From: Pirellulaceae bacterium
Lineage (GTDB): Bacteria; Planctomycetota; Planctomycetia; Pirellulales; Pirellulaceae
DNA length: 64,000 nucleotides
NCBI GenBank assembly: GCA_023382975.1
Contig: JAHDXO010000056.1
Location: forward strand, 1-64,000
Direction of reading: 5' to 3'
In this document: positions 1 to 8,877 of the stretch, piece by piece
How positions within the stretch are numbered: position 1 is the first letter of the stretch
Layout of the letters: every line of letters starts with the position of its first letter
Position numbers and translations under genes: made by a program
The notes under the pieces: model-generated
What the model was told of the DNA's origin: nothing
The model's database searches: none
What the model saw: the letters and a program-made list of their open reading frames with translations, nothing else

Positions 1-509
1 TGCCGTATCTTGTCACCGTCAACTTGAATTCTGGGGTGCGGAATGTGAGTAACTAGGAGACGATTTGTCCCGACGCGGTCAGCCGGAAGTGGACGTGCGG
101 CGGGCGGAATTGATCCGGCTAATGGGGCTTATTCGCAGGGTTGCTGAAAGCCGTCCTCGCTAGCAGCGCAGGCGTCGCTCAAGCAGGTGAACGCGCTAAA
201 GCTGCAGTGTCCGGTCTGCCGATTTCCGTAAACGGCCACTTCAGGGATAGCGTGATTGTGGTGGGCGAAACCATGCTTCGAGCGACAACCACGAAGGTCT
301 TCGCTGGGAAGAACTGGCGATCTGATTTCGGCTTTCCGACAAAGTCGGGTCCGACCGTATGATTGGGCGGCTGCGTGACGATCGCTGCTTGATGGTAAGG
401 GCCGTGAGTCGTCGGACGGTGAGCCGAGCAGATTGCGATGACACACGGATGTGGCAGCCGTCAACCAAACCGACCGAAGCAGTCGGAATAGTCAAATGTG
501 GAGGCAAGG
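1..509. other. No recognisable gene
   Basis: Several short overlapping open frames occur on both strands here, but none has a convincing ribosome-binding site, domain or codon pattern, and they contradict one another. No RNA gene or repeat was seen. It may be decayed accessory DNA, since the next 6.5 kb holds several gene remnants. Confidence 0.4.
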
Positions 510-866
510 ATGCCACGAGGATTTGCAGAGGGGCATGCCCCCGCAAGCCCGGATCAGTTGCGGGAGTGGTATATGGGAGAGATGGTCTCTCGCGATGGGG
601 AAATACTCTGCGACGAAGCGCACGTTCTGCTCAGGGAATTCGTTGACACGCCTAACGCGACCATCTCCGCAGTCACCTTGGCCCGCAGGCTGTTCATGGA
701 CCCGTATCAAACACGCAGCCTCTGCAGGCAACTGGTGACGCACGAAATCCTTGAGGAATCACCTCCTTTGAGCGCACGTTTCCGACTGGTCCAGGACGAC
801 GTACATGGCGCTGTCCTAGCAAACATCGCGTCACACGTGCGACGTTCACACCGGAAAGCGGCCTGA
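510..866 (+). CDS. Hypothetical protein, possibly winged-helix-like
   Basis: A 118-aa soluble protein of unknown function. The ATG at 510 is preferred over the in-frame GTG at 498 because GGAGG lies at 500-504, five bases before it. The middle part (about residues 30-85) reads as alternating short helices with a pattern typical of small helix-turn-helix folds (TISAVTLARRLFMDPYQTRS, then a second helix with RQLVTHEILEE). This suggests, but does not prove, DNA binding. The tail is basic (RRSHRKAA). It is convergent with the unrecognised gene ending at 945. No family was recognised. Confidence 0.55.
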   Translation: MPRGFAEGHAPASPDQLREWYMGEMVSRDGEILCDEAHVLLREFVDTPNATISAVTLARRLFMDPYQTRSLCRQLVTHEILEESPPLSARFRLVQDDVHGAVLANIASHVRRSHRKAA

Positions 867-885
867 GTCAAACCGCCACCCAGAC

Positions 886-899
886 ATGAGCTAACTCGC
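886..899 (+). repeat. Left arm of 14-bp perfect inverted repeat
   Basis: ATGAGCTAACTCGC at 886-899 is repeated exactly in inverted orientation at 4300-4313. The pair brackets the SEFIR module, with one arm after the last stop codon and the other just before the first start codon. The flanking bases do not match, so the identity is limited to 14 bp. Confidence 0.7.
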
Positions 900-944
900 G
901 ACCGGCATCGCAGGTCGCGGACCTGATGACCAGCGTGGGTGCCA

Positions 945-2891
945 TCATTCACGTGGTCTGGCAATCACCGTCTTCCAGAAGTCCTTCTTCTCCAAAAGGT
1001 CCACGCGGATCCAAGGGCGGTTCTCTGACGACGCGATCATTTTGTCCAGCTTATCGCGAACATCCCCGATGTCGTCTTCCCTGTCAAAGCACTTCGCATA
1101 CTCGGCCAACAGCACTGATCGGCCGCCACTCCCGGTGACTGTCTGCGCAACCGTCCAAACACCTTGTGAGCAAATGAAGTGATCCGGTTCCGTAGTCCCC
1201 GGCGAACACCAGATCCCTTTCGCGCCCGTCAGGTACACGAACTTCTGCTTGGCGGAAAGGCCGACCAACTGGTTGTGGAGCGCTCCCATTGAGACTCGCC
1301 GAACGTTTATATCGTGCTGAGAAAGAACCTCCTGGACTCGATCGCTTGCGTCTGGCACCCACCTACCGCGAGCATCCGGCGAAGGTTCAATCAACCAAAC
1401 CTCGCCCCGAAACTTGCCTTGAATTAAGGTTGATAACACGCAGCGACCGTAATCTGACACGATCGCCACGTCGACAGGCGCTTGGCCATCCCACAGCAGC
1501 ACGCCTTGACGCATTGATTCGTCCGCAACTGCATCGCCATCAGCGGCCCGTTCGATGAGATAGTCATCGAGAAACACTTCGAGTTCTCGTTTGTTCGCTT
1601 CCGTTGGTTCAGCGGCCCAATCGAAATCGCGTCGGACTTTGGCAACCAACTTCCGTACCAGCGCATTGAACGGGTGCAAAGTTTCTGCCGCCGAGCAAGC
1701 CAGTTCGACTTGATCTCGAAACGAAACGGCTTCATCACCAAAGCCGTACTTGCAAAATGAACGCAGCACCACGGCAGTCATACCGGCCACTTCCGCTCCA
1801 TTAATTGCCGACGCGAGCGGCAACAACCATTGCTGGGGCAGATGGAAATCAGGTTCGATTCGCCTCGCGCCAATTCGATAGGTGGTCACCTTCACGGTGC
1901 GAATCGCCGTGTTCGGATGCACTTCCAGAACGGGCGACACCGTGTCGATCACGTCTTGGATGACTGTCCCCAGAAATTGCAGCCCTGAGCCATAGTCAAC
2001 GCTCGCAACGGGAAGGCTGGAACCGTCGGGACGAGGATCCGGCACATCCTGACGAGGCGGAACGTTGGCACGAATCTCAAAGAGATTCCTACCACGATCA
2101 AAAATTGTCTCGAAGAGCCAGTCAACCGGACCGAGATGCGTTTTCCTTGGGTCACAAATCGCGTCGGGTTTCAATTGCAACCGAATTTCCAACGGACAAA
2201 CCTTGGGCCCGAGAGTACAGCACGTAGCAATTCGCAATAGACTAGCGATCTTTCGAACGCGGACTCCGCCGACATCTTCGGGAACGTCTCCGATTTCATT
2301 CGACGGCAGGTAGCCGGTAAGAATCGCTGCTAATGCCAGTCGATTGGCATCGGACCAGGAGCATTTGTGCTTCCAGAACTGCTGTACAAAACGCGCCGAC
2401 CGGTCAGGGAAGGTCCGGATGAGCCTTGAAAGCTCCGCTGAGTCGTACTCCGGGGCCTCTCCCCAAGGAGCGACAGTGGGAGCGGTTACGTCATATAGCA
2501 TCTGCTGCGATTGGTCTGGTGGGCGAGCGGTCCGCTCTTCGGGAAAGATGCCCCAAAGCAAACCAATCGTCCTCACGCGGCACGCTGCGTCAAGAAACAT
2601 GCACTCCTGCGGTGTTGGATTGAAAGCGTTTACGCGATCTTCCAAGTGCTCCCCGTAGCGATCCCCGCGAATAAGGTCAGCGAGTGTATTCTCCACGGAC
2701 CGAGCATGATCATCGCCAAGGAATACCTGAAACCGAGGATAGAATCGGAACCTCTGAGCCATACGATCATCGAAGACATCGTCGCACAGCGCGTCAACTT
2801 CCGCCAGTTTCCTCTCAAACTCGGGCACGGAGTTTGCTCGTACCCGAACCCACGTTGGATCTGCTGTCCGTGCCATCGCTTCTGGCTCCAT
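945..2891 (-). CDS. Hypothetical protein, partner of SEFIR protein
   Basis: A 648-aa protein from no family I can name. The ATG at 2891 is chosen because GGAAG lies about 8 bases upstream; the frame is open up to an ATG at 3047, which lacks a Shine-Dalgarno sequence. There is no signal peptide or clear membrane segment, so it is probably cytoplasmic. The C-terminal 150 residues (from about VDVAIVSDYGRCVLSTL) look like an alternating alpha/beta fold. They vaguely recall the eIF2B/ribose-bisphosphate-isomerase arrangement, with a strand-turn-Glu segment GEVWLIEPSPDARG and a later VYLTGAKGIW. That likeness is weak. The gene lies directly downstream of the SEFIR gene on the same strand, so co-transcription is likely and a joint role is inferred. 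Confidence 0.7.
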   Translation of the reverse strand: MEPEAMARTADPTWVRVRANSVPEFERKLAEVDALCDDVFDDRMAQRFRFYPRFQVFLGDDHARSVENTLADLIRGDRYGEHLEDRVNAFNPTPQECMFLDAACRVRTIGLLWGIFPEERTARPPDQSQQMLYDVTAPTVAPWGEAPEYDSAELSRLIRTFPDRSARFVQQFWKHKCSWSDANRLALAAILTGYLPSNEIGDVPEDVGGVRVRKIASLLRIATCCTLGPKVCPLEIRLQLKPDAICDPRKTHLGPVDWLFETIFDRGRNLFEIRANVPPRQDVPDPRPDGSSLPVASVDYGSGLQFLGTVIQDVIDTVSPVLEVHPNTAIRTVKVTTYRIGARRIEPDFHLPQQWLLPLASAINGAEVAGMTAVVLRSFCKYGFGDEAVSFRDQVELACSAAETLHPFNALVRKLVAKVRRDFDWAAEPTEANKRELEVFLDDYLIERAADGDAVADESMRQGVLLWDGQAPVDVAIVSDYGRCVLSTLIQGKFRGEVWLIEPSPDARGRWVPDASDRVQEVLSQHDINVRRVSMGALHNQLVGLSAKQKFVYLTGAKGIWCSPGTTEPDHFICSQGVWTVAQTVTGSGGRSVLLAEYAKCFDREDDIGDVRDKLDKMIASSENRPWIRVDLLEKKDFWKTVIARPRE

Positions 2892-3064
2892 ATTTCGCTT
2901 CCAATCGAAAAACCTGTCTTGGGGATCCGGTCCCTTTCTCCGTGGCCCCTCCGACCAGTGTCTAATCGTATCACTATTCTTGCCAATGGCAATGCCAAGC
3001 AGCACGACTGGCAATCTAGGTGTTAATATGCGGGATTTGCGTGGCATGCGTCATCTAGTGAGCT

Positions 3065-4267
3065 TCAGTAGATTTCAATCCCAGCGAACCCGGCATTCTT
3101 CAACAGCTCGACGACGGAATTCGATCCAATAATCGCCGCCGCGGATGCCAGTGGAGGCCGTTCTAAACCCCAAAAGACGCCGGTACAGGGGATGTCCTTT
3201 CCGGCAGCAAAGTCCCCGACCAGTTCGGTGATCTCGCGGCCGTGCCGCTTCGATAGGTCGACGGCCTCGTCGAACAACACGTGGCGCAGCACGGCGTAGC
3301 GAGCCAACCGACTGTCTCTGCTATACAGCAGGGGATCTTCGAGGAACGCCTTCAGGCCTTTTGTGCCATCGACCGCGATCAACGGGTGATCGCCTTCTGG
3401 ACGCAGGCAGCCGGATTGCCCGCCGCCGGACGACACCAAGACCGCGAATGGTACTCGAAATGCGCCCCGCAACGCCGAATGCTGCACTTGGAAATCATCG
3501 AGCACGCGTTGCTTGAGAGAGGACGGAATCCCGTGAAAGAACCAGTGTTCGTTCCGGGCGACGAAATCACGGATCGTCGGTCGAATGACATCGAAACCGA
3601 GGTACCGCAGCGCATACGCGGATTCATATCTCGGCTGCCGTTCTTGGTCTGTGGAAGCAAGACTGTTTAGCAGCAAGCGACTGCTGTCAACAATGCTCTG
3701 CAAATCCGCCAAGATCGCCCCGGGCTCCAGTGATGCAAGCTGCACCACCGGACCAACCTCTTCTGGCACCATCGCAGCCTGACCGGTCAATCGCCGATGG
3801 AGCTTCGTGTAATCTCGGTCTTTCTCCAGCACGAACGAATCAAGCATGTAGCGTGTGTCGCCACGCAATCGCGATGGAACAAATGCATCAAATCCAGGCT
3901 CCAGACAGACCGGAATGAACTTGTCGTTTTGATGCCCCGACTGGTAGAGCTCGTTTCGAATCAGAATGCTCTCCCAGATGACGCCCCGCCCAACGCCCGG
4001 GACTTCCTCGCCGTTGAACCGCTTGAAGTACCGCTCGGTACAAACCAAGAGCACGAACTTGGCACGCCCAATTTGCTCTTCCATCCACATCGGCCAACCT
4101 TGGGACGGATGTGGATCGAACTGGTCAATCCAGCAGTCGATGCCGTCACGCCGCAATCGATTCGCAAGCTCGGCAGCCCGTGCCGCGTGCTCCGGCGAAT
4201 CATGGCTGTAGCTGATGAGAACACGCGGCGTGATAGGCCTGTCTAACTTTGGAATCGACACGGACAT
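3065..4267 (-). CDS. SEFIR-domain protein
   Basis: A 400-aa protein whose N-terminal 150 residues form a SEFIR (TIR-like) domain. Residues 15-24 carry the RVLISYSHDS strand-loop. GIDCWIDQFDPHPSQGWP and WMEEQIGRAKFVLLVCTERY follow, the usual SEFIR signature including the conserved Trp near residue 61. The remaining 250 residues are unrecognised. SEFIR/TIR domains act as signalling adaptors or NAD-consuming effectors, and bacterial SEFIR proteins have been linked to antiphage defence. Start: ATG 4267 with GAGGG about 8 bases upstream, preferred to the TTG at 4291. It is the first gene of a two-gene unit bracketed by a 14-bp inverted repeat and lies next to restriction-enzyme and IS remnants. 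Confidence 0.85.
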   Translation of the reverse strand: MSVSIPKLDRPITPRVLISYSHDSPEHAARAAELANRLRRDGIDCWIDQFDPHPSQGWPMWMEEQIGRAKFVLLVCTERYFKRFNGEEVPGVGRGVIWESILIRNELYQSGHQNDKFIPVCLEPGFDAFVPSRLRGDTRYMLDSFVLEKDRDYTKLHRRLTGQAAMVPEEVGPVVQLASLEPGAILADLQSIVDSSRLLLNSLASTDQERQPRYESAYALRYLGFDVIRPTIRDFVARNEHWFFHGIPSSLKQRVLDDFQVQHSALRGAFRVPFAVLVSSGGGQSGCLRPEGDHPLIAVDGTKGLKAFLEDPLLYSRDSRLARYAVLRHVLFDEAVDLSKRHGREITELVGDFAAGKDIPCTGVFWGLERPPLASAAAIIGSNSVVELLKNAGFAGIEIY

Positions 4268-4299
4268 CTGCACTTCCCTCACGGCTCTCAAGGTTCCTT

Positions 4300-4313
4300 G
4301 CGAGTTAGCTCAT
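4300..4313 (-). repeat. Right arm of 14-bp perfect inverted repeat
   Basis: This is the exact reverse complement of 886-899. It lies about 33 bases upstream of the SEFIR start codon, so it could also be an operator or promoter element rather than a mobility scar. Confidence 0.7.
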
Positions 4314-4345
4314 CCTGATTCTTGTCTGCCGTCACGCTGATTGGC

Positions 4346-4800
4346 TCAATTGCGAAAATTCTTCAGGCACCACAATATTGGCTCCATTTGGGATTGTTGT
4401 AGGTAGCGATCGAGACCACCGCAGTAGTAGAGGATGGCGGTTTTGAAATTCTCGAGGTTTCGAAAGCCGTCGTCACGCCGTTTGATGGACACGATTTCGC
4501 TGTTCAAACCTCCTGCGAAGGCGTTGGTGATTCCGTGGGTACAGTAGCTGACGTCGTTTTGGAGTCGTTCGAGAATGGTCTTGGCGGCTATTCTCAAGCG
4601 TGTCAGTTTGGTGTGGACCACACGGCGATACCAGTTCTTGAAATAGGTGGTGGCGGAGGCGACATGGTCGTGATCTCAGAGATCTCGCAGCAGTTCCTTG
4701 TAGCTCGTAGGCCTTTCCCGTCTCCAACCGCAAGCTGAAGACGTCGAAGTCGCCTTGTTGCTTGTCGCTCAATTTCTGTTGGCTGGTAAGCCAGACGTGC
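4346..4800 (-). pseudogene. ISL3-family transposase remnant
   Basis: The C-terminal part of an ISL3 (IS204/IS1001/IS1096/IS1165) DDE transposase. Recognisable blocks in order are LSDKQQGDFD, then TYFKNWYRRVVHTKLTRLR, YCTHGITNAFAGGLNSEI and GFRNLENFKTAILYYCGG, which match the family's C-terminal helical block. The reading frame shifts between the first and second blocks, and a TGA replaces the Trp expected after LRDL. The first ~300 residues of the transposase are missing, so the element is dead. It abuts the truncated MmeI-like gene near 4800, and its insertion or a later deletion probably removed the rest of that gene. No terminal inverted repeats could be defined. Confidence 0.85.
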
Positions 4801-5613
4801 CTGGATGCTGCGGAGCAGATCGCGGAACGAGTCGCGCGGCAGCAACTCGACGTCCTCGGCAAACATGGTGAACAGACAGCGCATCAGGAACTGGGCCACG
4901 TCGTCGGCATGGTGGCCGGCGGCTTCGAGCGACTTGGCGAGTTCGGCCAGCTTGGCGGCGATCTCGCGCGTCACGCGGGCCGAGCGGCGGGCGGGGTCCA
5001 GGCTCAGCGGGTCGGTCCAGACCAGCCGCAGTCGCTCGCGCAGCGCGGCGTCGGTCAGTTGATCGAGTTTGATGCGGTGCGATTTCGCGTCCGGAAACGG
5101 CACGTACGTTCCGCCGGTCTGCGAGAACTCGGCGTACAACTCGATCGAATGGCCGACGTCCACGACGATCACGAACGGCGGCCGGCCTTCGTCGGGCGGC
5201 AGGGCGCGCGTGTACTGCTCGGCCTGGCCGCGGGCGCGGAACATGGCGTCGTCCCAGGCGGCCGTGCCGCGAGTCCCGTGGCCCCGCTTGCGTTTGGCCC
5301 GCCGCTGCTGCTGCTTGGCCGACAGGGCCGGCGCGGTTTCCTGTTGCTCGACGCCCTGCTTGGATTCCAGCACGAAGCAGCCGCGTTTGTACAGATCGAT
5401 GCGGCCGGTGGAATAGGTGCCGTCCAGGTTGTCGAATTGCACGCCGCGTTCGAAGACGTAGGCGTTCTGGCTGTCGTCCTCGACCGTCGGCTCGGGGCGC
5501 GGGACGTCCAGCACCTCGCACAATTCGGCCAGGAACAACTGGTAGTTGGCCCGTTCCGCGCCCCCGGACTGCGCCCAACGCTCGATGAATTCCGCAATCA
5601 ACCGCTCGTCCAT
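4801..5613 (-). pseudogene. Truncated MmeI-like type IIL restriction-modification enzyme
   Basis: The N-terminal ~270 residues of an MmeI-family single-chain restriction endonuclease/adenine methyltransferase. Residues 1-35 carry FIERWAQSGGAERANYQLFL, the family's opening signature. The PD-(D/E)XK nuclease site reads D73-X9-E83-S-K85 in GRIDLYKRGCFVLESKQG. The helical spacer follows (FLMRCLFTMFAEDVELLP). The methyltransferase and target-recognition domains are absent: homology stops at about SFRDLLRS and the frame runs into transposase DNA. The nuclease site is intact, but without the methylase part the gene should be non-functional. The ATG at 5613 is the family-typical start. Confidence 0.85.
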
Positions 5614-6016
5614 GCCGCCCGTCCCAACCTGAATGCAAACCGCTGGGGAAAACACCAAGTTGGGCAGTATAGCAACCAATCCCAACGGCTGCACGAACCC
5701 CTGGCCTGACCGACCAGGGATCGAGATGCAGCTTGAACCGGCAAATGACTCCTGTCACATTGTTCTCGGCCGATGTTAAGGAGTGGGAACAAGCTTGCGG
5801 ATGCGCCGCAGATGTTCGTGTCCCGACAGGTACAGGTCGTTGTCTACGAAGGTCGGATCGCCGACCGGATCGGGGCCGGTCAGGCTGGAAAGCCTGACGT
5901 ACGGGTGGCGAATGTTGATCCGCGTTGCGATGTCTTGGGTGACGGCCGGGTTTGTCGTCCCGGCCGGCGTTCTCTTCACCGCCTTGCCCCGGAGTTTGAC
6001 CACGAGCCGCCAATGC
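5614..6016. other. Intergenic, decayed DNA
   Basis: No supported gene. Overlapping short frames on both strands (for example 5776-6018 on the minus strand) have no recognisable domain. It includes a REP-like half-site at 5742-5772, listed separately. Confidence 0.4.
5742..5772 (+). repeat. Dispersed REP-like half-site
   Basis: A 31-bp segment (CAAATGACTCCTGTCAC... to CTCGGCCG) matches 27 of 31 positions with 16359-16389, the right half of the large palindrome between the kinase and coaX genes. This shows that the motif is a dispersed repeat family in this genome. Confidence 0.7.
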
Positions 6017-6199
6017 ATGGACCTTGCCGTTTCCCTTCGTTTGCGTGCCGACCGCGACGCAGCGGGCGAAACCGAACGTCCGCGGCGCGACCCGGACGAC
6101 CGCCCCGTCTGCCCCTTTTGCCGCAAGATCAAAGAGCGCGATCCCGCCTACCGCTGCGTCTGCTGCGAACCTAGCGACGGCGATCTGATCGGCGTCTGA
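6017..6199 (+). CDS. Small putative zinc-ribbon protein
   Basis: A possible 60-aa protein. The frame is open further upstream, but the ATG at 6017 gives a compact product. Its second half carries paired cysteines (VCPFCRK, then YRCVCCEPSDGD), consistent with a small zinc ribbon. There is no strong ribosome-binding site, and the neighbourhood is full of gene debris, so it may itself be a fragment. Confidence 0.3.
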   Translation: MDLAVSLRLRADRDAAGETERPRRDPDDRPVCPFCRKIKERDPAYRCVCCEPSDGDLIGV

Positions 6200-6230
6200 T
6201 CCCGACGGTCGGCTGCTATTGAAGAAGTCG

Positions 6231-6299
6231 CTCGCAGAGGCGCGGAGATCGCAGAGAGGTGAATTCGGGTCTTCCTCTGTGTCTCTGCGCCTCTGCGAG
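6231..6299. repeat. Imperfect inverted repeat (CTCGCAGAGGCGC type)
   Basis: CTCGCAGAGGCGCGGAGA at 6231 pairs with TCTCTGCGCCTCTGCGAG ending at 6299. The arms are about 27 bases with a few mismatches, around an AT-richer loop. It is non-coding, and no T tract follows. It resembles other palindromes scattered in the window, so a dispersed repeat is more likely than a terminator. Confidence 0.6.
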
Positions 6300-6519
6300 A
6301 GCCTGTCTTTCGCTATGCCCCCCGGGTCTCACGCCGTGTCACAGCTCTGGCATCCAAGAGCGAAGACGGGCCGCACGGCAGATTCTGCTCCGCCGCGCGG
6401 CCCGGGTGATGGCCGCGGTGCTCCGGTTGGCCGTCAGCGCAACAGGGTCCAAGCCTGTTCCGGCCGGACGAAGTTGGCCCGGCGCGCGTCGTTCTCGCCC
6501 ACGCTGTTGCCGCGTCAGT

Positions 6520-6996
6520 AGTTTAGTCCACTGGGCGGGTTCACATCGTCCATGATCGTGACGTGGGTGTGCGGGGCAGGCGACGAGCCCTCGTAGCCAT
6601 GCGTCTCGATGTAGCCCGGCCGCTGGCCGAGCTCGATCGTCGAGCCGACCCCCTAGCCCAACTCGCTCTGCCCCTGGCCGAACCGCAACGCCGCGTCCGG
6701 ATGCTCGACCATTGCCCACCGCGTCCGTGTAGGTCTGCGTGCCGCTGAATGTCCCCCGGTCGCGGGCCGCCCCGAACGAGTCGCCCGCGTGGTCCGGAAC
6801 AGTTGGCTGGTTCGGCGTGGCCGTCAGGGTCAGCCAGTAGTTGGTGTTTCCGCTGTAGCGATAGACGCGGACGACGTAGACGCCGGGGCTCGAGGGCCTC
6901 GAAGAACGACCGGCGCCGAACGGCCGACCGACGCGTCTTGGTGTGCCGAAACCACCGCTGCCACAAACCTTTCGACTGCTTCTTGGACATGGCCAT
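6520..6996 (-). pseudogene. LEPR/PPC-type surface protein remnant
   Basis: Begins like a planctomycete LEPR-motif surface protein: ATG 6996 behind AGGAG, then MAMSKKQSKGLWQRWFRH and FFEALEPRRL. At the LEPR motif the frame shifts. The continuing frame reads GVYVVRVYRYSGNTNYW LTLTATP and then DHAGDSFGAARDRGTFSG, which look like the end of one pre-peptidase C-terminal domain and the start of the next. Further frame changes and stops follow (GYIETHGYEGSSP, HTHVTIMDDVNPPSGLNY). The intact protein would be secreted and much larger; here the leader appears fused to a distant piece by deletion. Confidence 0.6.
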
Positions 6997-7197
6997 GACT
7001 CCTGTGAAAAAGCAAAAAACGTTGCCGGGCGGTTTGCCCGCCGGACAGACGCCCGTCTGCTCGGACACAGGAGACATCGCGAACCGTAAGAGGATTGGCG
7101 GGACGGGATGACAAATCGGCCGATTTTTTTGCGGCGCCCCGCGTCGTCCCGTGCTTACCGCCCCGTGAAGGCAAGTGTACCGACAAGCCTAAGCGTC

Positions 7198-8877
7198 TCA
7201 TCGGGATTCAGGGAAATCAGGAAAATCTTCCCCGCTATCCGCCTGTGCCGCGTACTTGGCCAGCGCGTCGCGGCATTTGGCTTCGAGAAGGCGGCGGATC
7301 TGTTCGTTTTTCACCCGGGGCAGCGATCGCTTCATAAACGCAGAAAAGTAGTCATGGAAGTAACGGGCATCTTCCGGTGAGCGGATCGGCTGGCCGTCCA
7401 CGAGCACGTAGAAGGGGCTGGTGTGTGCAAAGGCAAAGGCGGGGGAAAGGTTGGGATTGTCGCCTCGGCCCAGACAACGCACTGCCAGCCAGCCGCTCCC
7501 CGGCACGGTGAGCGTCTCGATGTGACGGAGCTCGGTGGTGGGATCAACGTCGATCTGCTTCAAGACGCGAGCCTGGTACACGAGATCGACTCGAGTGATG
7601 GGCGTGGCCGACACGGCGTGGATGTCCACGCGGAGCGGCGTTGCCGCCTTCACACGCAACTCGGAGCCTGGGTTCTGGCCGTCGACCGTCACAAACAGCA
7701 GCGGCCGATTCGTCACGAAGGTTCGGCCCTGTTTGAGGGCGTTCAGCCAGTTCTCCACCGTCAAGGGGCCGTCCAGCTTGGCGTAGACGCGGTTGTAACC
7801 TTTCCAAACTCCCACGCCCATGCCGACATTGTCGGTGCCGGCCGAGGCGGGCAGACGATAGCCGCAGTTGAGAAAGCGATACCAGACGCCGAAGCTGCCG
7901 TTGGTGCCGTGCCGATCCAGACTTTGCCAGAAATCGGCCTCGGTGCCTCGGTTGGCGATGCTGCAATAGCTGTTCTCCAGCACGCCGTAGACATCGATCC
8001 AGCCGTTGGCCACGTAGAGCGGATAGTACCAAAGCCGCGGCGGGTCGTGCATGTAGGCGATCGTGGTGGCGCCGGCTGCGTGCGCCTGCTCGATGAGGAA
8101 AGGCGTGCGGACCACGAACGAAGTGCGCAGATCCGTCGATCCGCCGGGTCGATCCGAAGTCGCGAAATCGTCCCGAGGCCAAGGTTCTTCGCCCAGACGC
8201 AGCTCCAGAGGCTGGGGCAGGTTCCACAAGAAGCAGTCCCATTCGATGGCCGGCAACTGGGTCACCAAGACGTGATTGGCATCCGGCAGCGGCGTCACCC
8301 TTTGGTGCGGGCGGTAGCTCAGTTCGACGCCGCCGCAGATGGGAACCGCAGCCAGATTCAAGTCCTCGCCCAGCATCAGCGCCGCATCCGGCATCTGGTG
8401 CAGGTGCTCGTCAGCGTTGTACCAGCCCTGGGCCAGCGGATCGATCAGACGTCGCAGCGTGTAGGTCTTCTCCGAGTTTTGTCCGGGCTGAACCGCGATG
8501 ATGTCGTGGACGGTGCTGTAGGCCGGTCCGTGGGCAATGTCGATCTGTGCCTTGCCGACGCCGACCTCGATACGGAAAGAGCCGTCCGTATAGAACCAGT
8601 CGCCGCACACCGGCTGCGTACCCTTGTAGACAGCACTTTGGCGAGTGGCTTGGCCGGGAAGGAGAAGGTCGCGGCCATCAGCAGCGCGCAGATGGACTCG
8701 CGCCGGCAGGGTCTTTCCCGCCTCGTCGACCACCTGCACCGTCAGCATTCCGACTGCGGGCTCAGCAGCGAACACCGCCAGCGGTTGGATCGGCGGGACG
8801 TGCCGGCCCGGTACGCCGATCGGCGCCACCACCGCGGCCAGCATGGCGAGCAACAGAAACTTGCTGCGGAAAGCCAC
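7198..8877 (-). CDS. Secreted CehA/McbA-family metallohydrolase
   Basis: A 559-aa predicted exported protein. GTG 8877 is chosen because GAGGAG sits 7 bases upstream and a clean signal peptide follows directly (KFLLLAMLAAVVAPIG). An N-terminal beta-rich segment (TVQVVDEAGKTLPARVHLR) precedes the PHP-like hydrolase region, whose first metal motif reads GWYNADEHLHQ, close to the usual GDLHxH of CehA/McbA enzymes. Later pieces are TTIAYMHDPPRLW, SAGTDNVG and a C-terminal beta domain. Known members hydrolyse carbamates or esters; the natural substrate here is unknown. It stands alone, with about 260 bp upstream. Confidence 0.75.
   Translation of the reverse strand: MAFRSKFLLLAMLAAVVAPIGVPGRHVPPIQPLAVFAAEPAVGMLTVQVVDEAGKTLPARVHLRAADGRDLLLPGQATRQSAVYKGTQPVCGDWFYTDGSFRIEVGVGKAQIDIAHGPAYSTVHDIIAVQPGQNSEKTYTLRRLIDPLAQGWYNADEHLHQMPDAALMLGEDLNLAAVPICGGVELSYRPHQRVTPLPDANHVLVTQLPAIEWDCFLWNLPQPLELRLGEEPWPRDDFATSDRPGGSTDLRTSFVVRTPFLIEQAHAAGATTIAYMHDPPRLWYYPLYVANGWIDVYGVLENSYCSIANRGTEADFWQSLDRHGTNGSFGVWYRFLNCGYRLPASAGTDNVGMGVGVWKGYNRVYAKLDGPLTVENWLNALKQGRTFVTNRPLLFVTVDGQNPGSELRVKAATPLRVDIHAVSATPITRVDLVYQARVLKQIDVDPTTELRHIETLTVPGSGWLAVRCLGRGDNPNLSPAFAFAHTSPFYVLVDGQPIRSPEDARYFHDYFSAFMKRSLPRVKNEQIRRLLEAKCRDALAKYAAQADSGEDFPDFPESR

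Noticed and set aside
2892..3047. N-terminal extension of the 648-aa partner gene to ATG 3047
   Set aside because: There is no Shine-Dalgarno at 3047, the extra residues look non-coding, and ATG 2891 has GGAAG at good distance.
4762..5709. 315-codon plus-strand frame over the MmeI-like fragment
   Set aside because: The minus strand carries an unmistakable MmeI-type N-terminus with its nuclease motif; the plus frame has no homology.
5776..6018. Minus-strand frame with a plausible ending (FVDNDLYLSGHEHLRRIRK)
   Set aside because: No family could be named and the upstream part is Arg/Ser-rich noise; left as decayed DNA.
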